A stretch of 64,000 nucleotides of DNA. Source: Rapidithrix thailandica (GTDB lineage: Bacteria > Bacteroidota > Bacteroidia > Cytophagales > Flammeovirgaceae). The translations under genes and the position numbers were made by a program. Each line of letters starts with the position of its first letter. Position 1 is the first letter of the stretch. Positions 33,709-41,208 of the stretch are shown here, piece by piece. The stretch spans positions 62,001 to 126,000 of the forward strand of contig NZ_JBDKWZ010000018.1 of NCBI RefSeq assembly GCF_039710355.1, given 5' to 3'. Below the pieces are notes generated by a model. That model did no database searches. It was not told where the DNA came from and saw only the letters and a program-made list of their open reading frames with translations.

Positions 33709-35220
33709 TTAATCTTCAATCATGTTTAACATCTTGATGGTTGCCTTGATGGCCGCCACCGTCTGATCAGAATCCAAGCCACGGGTTTTAAACTCACGAT
33801 ACCCGATCTTCCAGGTGATGACTGTTTCCACCAATGCATCCGTACGCCCACCCGGAGGAATACTCACTGCATAATCCGTCAATTTGGGATAAGGTTTTTC
33901 CAACGAATCGTAGATTTTCCAAAGAGCATTCATAAAGGCATCGTACTGCCCGTCACCGGAAGCCGTTTCCTCATAGCTTTTGCCATCAATTTCTATACTC
34001 AGCGTAGCCACGGAACGCAAGCCTTCCGCCACTTGTAAAGCATAGTTTTTGATTTTGATTTTTTGCTCGATGGTATCGTTTTTCAACACATCGGAAATGA
34101 TATAAGGAAGGTCGTCCTGAGTAACCATTTCTTTTTTATCTCCCAGTTCAATGACCCGGGAGGTCACCTTTTTCATTTCCTCGGCATCCAGCTCTATGCC
34201 CAATTCTTCCAAGTTCTTTTTGATATTGGCCTTTCCCGACATTTTTCCCAAGGCATATTCCCGTTTACGGCCAAAACGCTCCGGCATTAAGTCATTGTAA
34301 TACAGATTGTCTTTGTTATCCCCATCGGCATGAATCCCGCTGGTTTGAGTAAAGACAAACTCTCCGATCAAGGGTTTATTCGCCGGGATACGCACTCCTG
34401 AGAAGGATTCGACAATTTTACTAACGGCATAGAGCTTTTGCTCATTAATGGATAATTCGTGATGGAAATGATCCTTCACAATACCAATCACGCTGGAAAG
34501 CGGAACATTACCGGCCCGTTCACCTAGCCCGTTTAGGGTTGTATGAATACCGGAAATTCCTGCTTTGATGGCACTATACACATTGGCCGTAGCCAAATCA
34601 TAATCGTTATGGGCATGAAAATCGAATTTTAAATCCGGAAATCCGTCTTTCATCTTTTTGCAGTATTCATACGTTTCGTCATGATTGAGAATACCCAAGG
34701 TATCCGGAAGCATAAAGCGTCCTATTTTTTCCGCTTGCAAGCCTCTAATCATTTGAAAAACATACTCCTGAGAATCCCGCATACCATTCGACCAATCTTC
34801 CAAATAGACATTGACCCCGATACCCATCTCTTCCGCATATTTCACCACTTCCCGGATGTCAGCCAGGTGTTCTTCGGGTTGTTTGCGAAGTTGTTGGGTA
34901 CAGTGCTTTAAGGAACCTTTGCACAGGAGGTTAATCACCTTTCCCCCTGCCTTTTGGATCCATTCCAGGGAAGTTTTCCCATCGACAAAACCCAAAATTT
35001 CCACACGATCCTGATAAGCGTGCTGATGGCTCCAGTCCAGAATTTTTTTGGCCGCCTTATATTCCCCTTCCGATACTCTGGCAGAGGCAATTTCAATACG
35101 ATCCACTTTCAATTCTTCCAGCAACAGCCGGGCTATATTTAATTTCTCAGCTTCGGAAAAGGAGACTCCCGAAGTTTGTTCGCCATCCCGAAGGGTGGTA
35201 TCCATTATTGTGATTTTCAT
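33709..35220 (-). CDS. cimA: (R)-citramalate synthase-like enzyme (LeuA/CimA family)
   Basis: This 503-residue enzyme condenses acetyl-CoA with a 2-oxo acid. The catalytic domain begins MDTTLRDGEQTSGVSFSEAE (Arg11-Asp12) and continues with the metal-binding HAHND; an allosteric LeuA-dimer domain covers about 385-503. The sequence matches the Leptospira citramalate synthase pattern much better than classical LeuA. It has RIEIASARVSEGE, and the three pyruvate-pocket residues Leu81, Leu104 and Tyr144 of that enzyme appear as Leu76 (EILGFVDG), Leu99 (INLLCKGS) and Tyr139 (NVYLEDWSNG). I therefore prefer citramalate synthase, which feeds isoleucine synthesis from pyruvate, over 2-isopropylmalate synthase. 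No separate leuA is present in the operon, so a dual role cannot be excluded. Confidence 0.8.
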   Translation of the reverse strand: MKITIMDTTLRDGEQTSGVSFSEAEKLNIARLLLEELKVDRIEIASARVSEGEYKAAKKILDWSHQHAYQDRVEILGFVDGKTSLEWIQKAGGKVINLLCKGSLKHCTQQLRKQPEEHLADIREVVKYAEEMGIGVNVYLEDWSNGMRDSQEYVFQMIRGLQAEKIGRFMLPDTLGILNHDETYEYCKKMKDGFPDLKFDFHAHNDYDLATANVYSAIKAGISGIHTTLNGLGERAGNVPLSSVIGIVKDHFHHELSINEQKLYAVSKIVESFSGVRIPANKPLIGEFVFTQTSGIHADGDNKDNLYYNDLMPERFGRKREYALGKMSGKANIKKNLEELGIELDAEEMKKVTSRVIELGDKKEMVTQDDLPYIISDVLKNDTIEQKIKIKNYALQVAEGLRSVATLSIEIDGKSYEETASGDGQYDAFMNALWKIYDSLEKPYPKLTDYAVSIPPGGRTDALVETVITWKIGYREFKTRGLDSDQTVAAIKATIKMLNMIED

Positions 35221-35660
35221 GGCGTTCCCGTCTTACTTGAAGCAAATCAAAACATTGTCTCTACTTTCGAGAAAGAAAGTAAAGAAATCGTTCAAACATA
35301 CTTCTTTGGCTATTTTTTTCTTTTCAATAAAAATAAGAAGAATCCGTAAGATTCTTTCCGCTTTGCGTTGAAGATACAACCTGTTTTTCCGGAAGGGGTC
35401 AATTTCTGCGGTTCGTCTTGAAGCTATACAACCCTTAGCATCTCCATCGTACAGGTGTTACCCCTAAAAGGAAACCTCCAAAAACAAGGGTTTTCGGAGG
35501 TTTGAAACGTTAGTTTTGGGCACAATGCCCTCTCTCTTTCAGATTTGAACTTTAATCAATCGTTGTGTTAGTAATCTATTTACCAGATAGTCATAAGAAA
35601 ATTCACTAACTGGTAAATCTTGGGTTGGCCAGGTAGTTTTAGCAACTACCCCTGTCTAAT
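35221..35660 (-). other. 440-bp structured gap between leuD and cimA
   Basis: For an intra-operon gap this is long and unusually rich in hairpins. From the leuD end they are GGTAGTT/AACTACC (35632-35650), ATTTACCAG/CTGGTAAAT (35578-35618), a very stable AAACCTCC/GGAGGTTT stem with a further 5 bp and a 4-nt loop (35472-35503), and ACTTTC/GAAAGT (35263-35280). The third is followed by TTTCCTTTT on the minus strand and may terminate or attenuate. I see no coding ORF. It could hold a second promoter for cimA-leuB. Confidence 0.5.
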
Positions 35661-36254
35661 TTATGATCTTGTTTTTTCAAAAGATTCAATTTCATCTTTC
35701 ATGCTCAACAGATAGTCGATATCATCATAGCCCTTCAGCAAACACTCTTTTTTGTAAGCGTTGATTTCGAAGGATGACTTCTCCCCTGTCGCTTTAATGG
35801 TAAACTCCTGCTTTTCCAGGTTTACTTCAAATTCGGCTTTAGGGTCCTTCTCAATTTCGGCAAAGATTTTTTGCAAAAATTCCTCAGAGACTTGAACAGG
35901 CAACAGGCCATTGTTCAAAGAGTTGTTTTTGAAGATGTCTGCAAAAAAGCTGGACACTACCACTTTAAATCCATAATCGTGTACAGCCCAGGCAGCATGT
36001 TCGCGAGAAGAACCGCTTCCGAAGTTTTTCTCTCCGATCAGAATGGCTCCTGAATAGGTAGGATCGTTCAACACAAAATCCTTAATGGGCTGGTTATTGC
36101 TGTCATAGCGCCAGTCGCGGAAAAGGTTGTCTCCAAAGCCATCACGGGTAGTGGCTTTTAAAAAGCGGGCTGGAATGATCTGGTCGGTATCCACATTCTC
36201 AATGGGCAAAGGCACTGCCGTGGATACTACCGTTTCGAATTTATCTATTGCCAT
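35661..36254 (-). CDS. leuD: 3-isopropylmalate dehydratase small subunit
   Basis: This 197-residue protein is the small subunit of the LeuCD isomerase, which interconverts 2- and 3-isopropylmalate (and citramalate with 3-methylmalate). Diagnostic blocks are VDTDQIIPARFLKATTRDGFGD near residue 21, the substrate-loop GEKNFGSGSSREHAAWA (about 74-90), and SSFFADIFKNNSLNNGLLPVQ. The length and order are normal. It follows leuC after 117 bp on the same strand. Both subunits are needed for activity. Confidence 0.97.
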   Translation of the reverse strand: MAIDKFETVVSTAVPLPIENVDTDQIIPARFLKATTRDGFGDNLFRDWRYDSNNQPIKDFVLNDPTYSGAILIGEKNFGSGSSREHAAWAVHDYGFKVVVSSFFADIFKNNSLNNGLLPVQVSEEFLQKIFAEIEKDPKAEFEVNLEKQEFTIKATGEKSSFEINAYKKECLLKGYDDIDYLLSMKDEIESFEKTRS

Positions 36255-36371
36255 GGTATTTTTTACTTTTAGATGAGATAACGAGCAGGTTTACCCTTTT
36301 GGGTAAAGACATTCTTGAAAACTCATTATCAATTAATTAGAATTAGTTTTTCAGATTGTACGCCCCGTTTA

Positions 36372-37769
36372 TTACAGTTCTCTAGGGTCTACAATCTTTC
36401 CAGCTACTGCTACGGCTGCAGCTGTAAGCGGGCTGGCCAATAAAGTACGGGCCCCGGGTCCTTGTCGTCCTTCAAAATTCCTGTTGGAGGTAGACACGGC
36501 ATACTTTCCGGCCGGAATTTTATCATCGTTCATTGCCAAACATGCCGAACAGCCCGGTTGACGCAGTTTAAATCCGGCTTCTTCCAATATCTCCACGATT
36601 CCTTCCTCATAGGCCTGTTGCTCTACCTGTTTGGAACCCGGCACAATCCAAGCCGTGATATTGTCAGCTTTCTTTTTCCCTTTTACAAATTGAGCTACTT
36701 CTCGTAAGTCCTCAATACGGCCATTGGTACAACTTCCCACAAACACATAATCCACTTGTTTGCCCACCAAGGCATCGCCAGGCGCAAAGCCCATATATTT
36801 CAAAGACTTTTCGAACGAAGGTTGGGCACTGGCCGGAATATCTTCTAAGGTAGGGATTGATCCTTTTACTTTGGTACCCATTCCAGGATTGGTACCATAG
36901 GTAATCATCGGCTCGATGTCAGCAGCGTCAAAAGTCAATTCTCTGTCAAAAGCAGCATCTTCATCCGAGTACAATTGCTTCCACTTGGCTACAGCCTTCT
37001 CAAACGCTTCTCCCTGTGGAGCAAATTCTCTTCCTTGAATATAGTCAAAAGTCGTTTCGTCCGGTGCAATCAATCCTCCGCGAGCTCCCATTTCAATACT
37101 CATGTTACACACGGTCATTCTTCCCTCCATGGATAAGCTACGGATTGCCGATCCTGCAAACTCAATAAAGTATCCGGTTCCACCGCTGGCGGTCACTTTG
37201 GAGATGATATAGAGGACTACGTCTTTGGCCGTCACTCCACCTTTTAAATCACCGTCCACAGTGATGCGCATTCTCTTTGGTTTCGGCTGTAAGATACATT
37301 GAGTGGCCAATACCATTTCCACTTCACTGGTCCCAATACCAAATGCCACACTCCCGAATGCACCGTGGGTAGAGGTGTGGCTATCACCACATACCATGGT
37401 CATTCCGGGTTGGGTCAATCCTAATTGTGGCCCGATCACGTGTACAATTCCTTGATAAGGGTGATTTAAACCGTACAATGTCACTCCGTGCTTTTCACAA
37501 TTTTCAGTCAGTTTGTTTACCTGAAAGCGCGACAATTCATCCTTAATCGGTAAATGTTGGTTGAGGGTAGGGACATTGTGATCCGGAGTTGCCACTGTAT
37601 TTTGCGGACGGAATACGGAAATCCCCCTTTTGTCCAATCCGGCAAAGGCTTGCGGACTGGTGACCTCGTGAATCAAATGTTTGTCGATATACAATACACT
37701 GGGACCGCCTTTGATTTCAGAAACCACATGAGCATCCCAAATTTTATCAAATAATGTTTTACCAGCCAA
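36372..37769 (-). CDS. leuC: 3-isopropylmalate dehydratase large subunit
   Basis: This 465-residue aconitase-family subunit carries the [4Fe-4S] cluster ligands Cys347 (FVGSCTNGR), Cys407 and Cys410 (PGCSAC), at the same numbers as in E. coli LeuC. The DHNVPT and GDSHTSTHGAFG motifs are intact. The start codon appears to be TTG at 37769: the frame reads ACA-ACA-TTG-GCT back to an upstream stop without any ATG, and MAGKTLFDKIWD is the conserved N-terminus. It is the first gene of the operon, divergent from a LysR gene, with a TAGCTTTG -7-like box at 37904-37911 on its strand. Confidence 0.96.
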   Translation of the reverse strand: MAGKTLFDKIWDAHVVSEIKGGPSVLYIDKHLIHEVTSPQAFAGLDKRGISVFRPQNTVATPDHNVPTLNQHLPIKDELSRFQVNKLTENCEKHGVTLYGLNHPYQGIVHVIGPQLGLTQPGMTMVCGDSHTSTHGAFGSVAFGIGTSEVEMVLATQCILQPKPKRMRITVDGDLKGGVTAKDVVLYIISKVTASGGTGYFIEFAGSAIRSLSMEGRMTVCNMSIEMGARGGLIAPDETTFDYIQGREFAPQGEAFEKAVAKWKQLYSDEDAAFDRELTFDAADIEPMITYGTNPGMGTKVKGSIPTLEDIPASAQPSFEKSLKYMGFAPGDALVGKQVDYVFVGSCTNGRIEDLREVAQFVKGKKKADNITAWIVPGSKQVEQQAYEEGIVEILEEAGFKLRQPGCSACLAMNDDKIPAGKYAVSTSNRNFEGRQGPGARTLLASPLTAAAVAVAGKIVDPREL

Positions 37770-37956
37770 TGTTGTATTTAGTTTGGTTAACGGATATCGT
37801 ACTTCTGATTGTCAGCAAATTATGAAATAAATTGACGATTTCCTTTTCTCAATTTACTTTCTTTCTTTCTGACTTCTATTCTCTTTTTCGAATCAAGCTT
37901 AAGCAAAGCTACGGGAATTTGTAATACTTTAAAAATACTGTTTTTGTCAATATTTG

Positions 37957-37971
37957 ATACCTTTGAGGTAT
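37957..37971 (+). promoter_or_regulatory. LysR-type T-N11-A operator between leuC and the LysR gene
   Basis: ATACCTTTGAGGTAT is a 15-bp dyad containing the canonical T-N11-A pattern of LysR-family sites. It overlaps TACCTTTG (37958-37965), a perfect TAnnTTTG -7 box for the LysR gene, so binding would repress that gene while allowing action on leuC. It lies 41 bp before the LysR start. Confidence 0.65.
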
Positions 37972-38011
37972 TAAAAAAAGAACGGGTTCCTCTCAAGCAA
38001 AACTTATCCCA

Positions 38012-38908
38012 ATGGAATTACGACATTTAAAGTATTTTATGGTATTGGCCGAAGAGTTACACTTTCGCAAAGCAGCCGAACGCTTGTTTATCTCCCAGCC
38101 CCCTTTGAGCCGGCAAATCAAAGAGCTGGAAGGAGAATTGGGTGTACAGTTGTTTCAGCGATCTAAAAAATCCGTAAACCTGACAGAAGCCGGGCAATTC
38201 TTAAAAGAAGAGGTAGCGCATTTGTTCACCAGATTGGAATCCATCAAACGAAAGGTGAAAGAAATAGATTTGGGAGAAGCCGGGCATTTGCAAATCGGAT
38301 ATGTCAGTTCCGCCATTCAAGATGTATTGGCCAGGGTACTGTTGAATTTAAAAAAAGACTTGCCGGGTATTAGCACCAGTTTGTATGAACTCAATACCAT
38401 CCGCCAAACAAGTTTGCTATCGGAAGGGCAACTGGATGTAGGAATCATGCGCGCCCCTATCAAATCCGACCAATTTGTAATTTATACATTATACAAAGAA
38501 AACTTTGCTCTGTTGGTCCCCAAAGGCCACCCTATGATTCATTCCCCAAAACAACAATTACAAGAAGTAGCAAAAGAACCTTTTATCTTCTTTGCCAAAG
38601 ATTATTCACCGGAGTATTACAATGACCTGATGCATATGTGCAACCGGGCCGGATTTACTCCGAATATAGCCCATGAAGCCATCAACATGCACTCTATTGT
38701 CAGGCTGGTGGAGAAAGGCCTGGGGGTTTCAATCGTACCTTTCAGCGTAAGCCAAATGTATAAAAACCTGGAAGTAGATTATATTGAACTTACCTCCACT
38801 GGTGAAAAAACCGAAACGGTAGTCGCTTATCGCAAAGATTGTATCAAACCCTCAGTATTCACTTTTGTAAATCTACTTCTGAAGCTGAATAAACAGATTA
38901 TGGAATAA
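38012..38908 (+). CDS. LysR-family transcriptional regulator
   Basis: This 298-residue cytoplasmic regulator has an N-terminal winged helix (about 1-60: MELRHLKYFMVLAEELHFRK, SQPPLSRQIKELEGELG) and a periplasmic-binding-protein-like effector domain (about 90-295). It is divergent from leuC, with a T-N11-A dyad between the two genes. This is the classical arrangement for a LysR activator of the neighbouring operon, so control of leuC-leuD-cimA-leuB is likely. The effector is unknown; a pathway intermediate such as 2-isopropylmalate or citramalate would be typical. Its 3' end overlaps the convergent PHP gene by 11 bp. Confidence 0.93.
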   Translation: MELRHLKYFMVLAEELHFRKAAERLFISQPPLSRQIKELEGELGVQLFQRSKKSVNLTEAGQFLKEEVAHLFTRLESIKRKVKEIDLGEAGHLQIGYVSSAIQDVLARVLLNLKKDLPGISTSLYELNTIRQTSLLSEGQLDVGIMRAPIKSDQFVIYTLYKENFALLVPKGHPMIHSPKQQLQEVAKEPFIFFAKDYSPEYYNDLMHMCNRAGFTPNIAHEAINMHSIVRLVEKGLGVSIVPFSVSQMYKNLEVDYIELTSTGEKTETVVAYRKDCIKPSVFTFVNLLLKLNKQIME

Positions 38909-39791
38909 AAAGTCCTTCGGAAGTAAATGGAACATCTTGCCATTTGTTCTGATGTAAAATGCGGAATGTTTTGAAACCGATGTCTTGAAGCATGGAAGCC
39001 GATTCGGAAAAATTAGCGGTAATTTCGTCCGGATGGTGGGAATCGGCATTGAGCATTACCGGAATGTCGAGTTTCAATATCTCTTCCAAAATCCACCGGC
39101 TGGGATAAGCGTCCGGTAATTTCTTCTTGTACACTCCCCTGGTGTTTACTTCAATGATCACTCCGGATTGTTGAGCCACTTCTAACGTAGCCAGTACTTC
39201 CTCCCGGTACCAATCTTCGTTTTCACTAAAAAGCTGCCCCTCTTCACATTGAATTTTGATTTTATCCATATGCCCCAATACATCCGGACAGGCCGTTTGT
39301 AACATTTCCCGGGTTCGTTCAAAATACCGTTTTATCGCTTGTTGTACATTTCCATCAAAAATGTCCTTCAAGCCTTTTAAAAACAATTGGTGGCCTCCGT
39401 CTACTTCCCAAGGGGTGCCGTCAGCAAAACTGTCTACAAAATGAATAGAGCCAATGGTATAGTCCAAACCGGCCTCTTGAATATAGGGACTATCCACTTG
39501 GGTGCTTCCCGGAATAAAATCCACTTCCATTCCAGTATAAATCTGAATATCAGCCTGATACTGTTCTTTCAAGCGGTTAATTTCTTGCAAATAATCTTTT
39601 AAACGCTCCATTTTCATATTCCAAGTAGTTGGAACAAATAAAGGAGAATGCGAAGAAAATCCATAAATTTTGACTCCTTGCTGAAGGGCTGCTTTGATAT
39701 GTATTTCGGGAGCATACTTTCCATCGCAATAATGGCAATGGCTATGATAATTCGTCCAGCTTTGCATAAATTTGTTCGGGTTAGGTTTCAT
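38898..39791 (-). CDS. PHP-domain phosphatase, HisJ-type histidinol-phosphatase family
   Basis: I start this gene at 39791 (MKPNPNKFMQSWTNYHSHCH, 297 residues); the open frame runs further upstream, but that part has no PHP similarity. The metal-binding PHP motifs are YHSHCHYCDG (motif 1), GFSSHSPL, GMEVDF, GSIHFVDS, DVLGHMDKIK and the C-terminal LNADSHHPDEI. This pattern is that of histidinol-phosphate phosphatase HisJ, which performs the penultimate step of histidine synthesis. No his operon is nearby, so a different sugar- or nucleotide-phosphatase role is possible. It converges with the LysR gene with an 11-bp overlap. Confidence 0.87.
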   Translation of the reverse strand: MKPNPNKFMQSWTNYHSHCHYCDGKYAPEIHIKAALQQGVKIYGFSSHSPLFVPTTWNMKMERLKDYLQEINRLKEQYQADIQIYTGMEVDFIPGSTQVDSPYIQEAGLDYTIGSIHFVDSFADGTPWEVDGGHQLFLKGLKDIFDGNVQQAIKRYFERTREMLQTACPDVLGHMDKIKIQCEEGQLFSENEDWYREEVLATLEVAQQSGVIIEVNTRGVYKKKLPDAYPSRWILEEILKLDIPVMLNADSHHPDEITANFSESASMLQDIGFKTFRILHQNKWQDVPFTSEGLFIP

Positions 39792-39977
39792 ACAAATGTC
39801 TGAAACAGAATGCTGAAAGTTAAGTGTGAAGGTATTTTTTTCATCCGCATAAAAGAAAGGGATGAATAGTGAGGGAATAGAGTCGTTACCACCAGTTGCT
39901 ATGCTACACATCGGAGAAAAACCGATCATATTTACTCCACTACAACTTACTCGGATTTTATAAGTCGACTGCCAAAA

Positions 39978-40382
39978 ATGTCCAACAAAATCATTATTGT
40001 CACTTGTGCTATTATCGAATATGAGGGAAAAGTCTTGGTTGCGCAACGCAGCGAAACCATGGCACACCCACTACAATGGGAGTTTCCGGGAGGAAAATTG
40101 CATACCAGAGAACTTCCTGAAAAATGCATTGTCCGGGAGATTATGGAAGAATTACAACTGTCATTTTCCATTCGTTATCGCTTGCATAGTTGTGAATACG
40201 ATTATGGCCATAAACAAATCCGTTTGCTGCCTTTTGTAGGCACTTGTACGCACAAAGAGGTGAAGCTATTGGAGCACAAACGAATCAAATGGTTAGAAAG
40301 AGAAGAGTTACGTCATCTGGATTGGTGTAAGGCTGATATTCCGGTGTTGGAACAATACCTTTCTACAAGGTCAAGTAAATAA
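39978..40382 (+). CDS. Nudix hydrolase, MutT-like
   Basis: This 134-residue cytoplasmic hydrolase has the layout of small MutT-type (8-oxo-dGTP diphosphatase) proteins, with the N-terminal IIIVTCAIIEYEGKVLVAQR and WEFPGGKLHTRE strands. The Nudix box reads GKLHTRELPEKCIVREIMEE followed by LQL, so the metal-binding REUxEE core is intact. The usual Gly after it is replaced by Gln, and the spacing is otherwise standard. It probably sanitises oxidised nucleotides, but (deoxy)CTP or other substrates are possible. It is divergent from the PHP gene and closed by a strong bidirectional terminator. Confidence 0.9.
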   Translation: MSNKIIIVTCAIIEYEGKVLVAQRSETMAHPLQWEFPGGKLHTRELPEKCIVREIMEELQLSFSIRYRLHSCEYDYGHKQIRLLPFVGTCTHKEVKLLEHKRIKWLEREELRHLDWCKADIPVLEQYLSTRSSK

Positions 40383-40411
40383 CAAAGCAAGCCCTTACAG
40401 GCTTGCTTTGT
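40382..40411. terminator. bidirectional terminator between nudix gene and convergent small gene
   Basis: ACAAAGCAAGCC (40382-40393) and GGCTTGCTTTGT (40400-40411) form a perfect 12-bp stem with a 6-nt loop. It separates two convergent genes. Confidence 0.8.
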
Positions 40412-40445
40412 GGATAGTTAATCTGACACTAGTTTCTTAAGAAAG

Positions 40446-40799
40446 TTAATCAACAATGTAATAGGCACTTGCTTCTTCTGTAAATAGTAAATTAGCCGAA
40501 GCAGGCAATTCATGATATTCTATTTCTTCTATGATTCCTTGATTATCAACCAAGTAAATTTCTTTTTCGGATGGAAGTTGAGCGGCAATCAGTTGATCTA
40601 CATCCGGAGTTTCTTCCTCCATTTCCAATTCTTCCAATAAGCTAAGTTCTTCAGGGCTGAGCGTGGTATATCCTTGTAAAAGGGCCTCTTTGCTGAATTT
40701 ATCAGGTCCAGGTTGATTACTGAGTTGCATACCAAATAGCAAACGAGGCAATGACAATAAAATGAAAGTGAAAGCGAATAGTTTAATTACGTTTTTCAT
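40446..40799 (-). CDS. small secreted acidic protein of unknown function
   Basis: This 117-residue protein has a signal peptide (about 1-23, core LFAFTFILLSLPRLLFG) and a short acidic mature part rich in Glu and Leu (LSPEELSLLEELEMEEETPD). It has no Cys, no domain I recognise and no homologue in this window. Codon use and the signal peptide support a real gene. It is divergent from the VWA-domain gene at 41209, over a 409-bp region with a pair of direct repeats. Confidence 0.65.
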   Translation of the reverse strand: MKNVIKLFAFTFILLSLPRLLFGMQLSNQPGPDKFSKEALLQGYTTLSPEELSLLEELEMEEETPDVDQLIAAQLPSEKEIYLVDNQGIIEEIEYHELPASANLLFTEEASAYYIVD

Positions 40800-41208
40800 G
40801 TGTTTTTAAAGCTTATATAAATACTTGTTTTGCTTTAATGCCAAGGTCGTACCATTAGAATTAACTATCTGATAAATAGATATTTATATAATAAATTTTT
40901 CTATATACTATTTGAAAACCTGTACAAATTCGGACAGGGTAGTGCATTTCTGTACAACCGGACAACCGCTTATACGCATAAATTTGGATTTACAAACAAA
41001 TACCTCAGGTGAATGGTTGTAAGTTCGAACTTATCGTGTAATTTTATACTACCCTATCAGTGTGTAAATGCATTGGATAGGTTTTTCCAGGGGCACCACA
41101 AAGGTTGGCAGAGGCTGCCAAGGAAAATAAAAAACACTACCTTATAGAAACATAAAGATTTTTTTCATCAGAAAGGTGGTGAACAACCGGTAAGTTAAAA
41201 ATCCAAAC
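40800..41208. other. 409-bp divergent intergenic region with paired TGTACA repeats
   Basis: Two direct repeats, TGTACAAATTCGGACA (40921) and TGTACAACCGGACA (40951), lie 30 bp apart, near three helical turns. AGGGTAGT (about 40936) and ACTACCCT (about 41047) are inverse matches. TTGGCAG/CTGCCAA at 41105-41121 forms a 7-bp hairpin. These could be regulator sites for the small secreted protein or the VWA gene. I see no ORF. Confidence 0.45.

Noticed and set aside
35290..35330. Possible third copy of the 163-bp repeat (shares CTTTGGCTATT)
   Set aside because: Only 11 bases match exactly and the rest cannot be aligned without many gaps.
39792..40067. N-terminal extension of the PHP-domain gene
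   Set aside because: The extra 92 residues have no PHP similarity, would overlap the divergent Nudix gene, and an ATG just before the conserved YHSHCH motif fits the family length.
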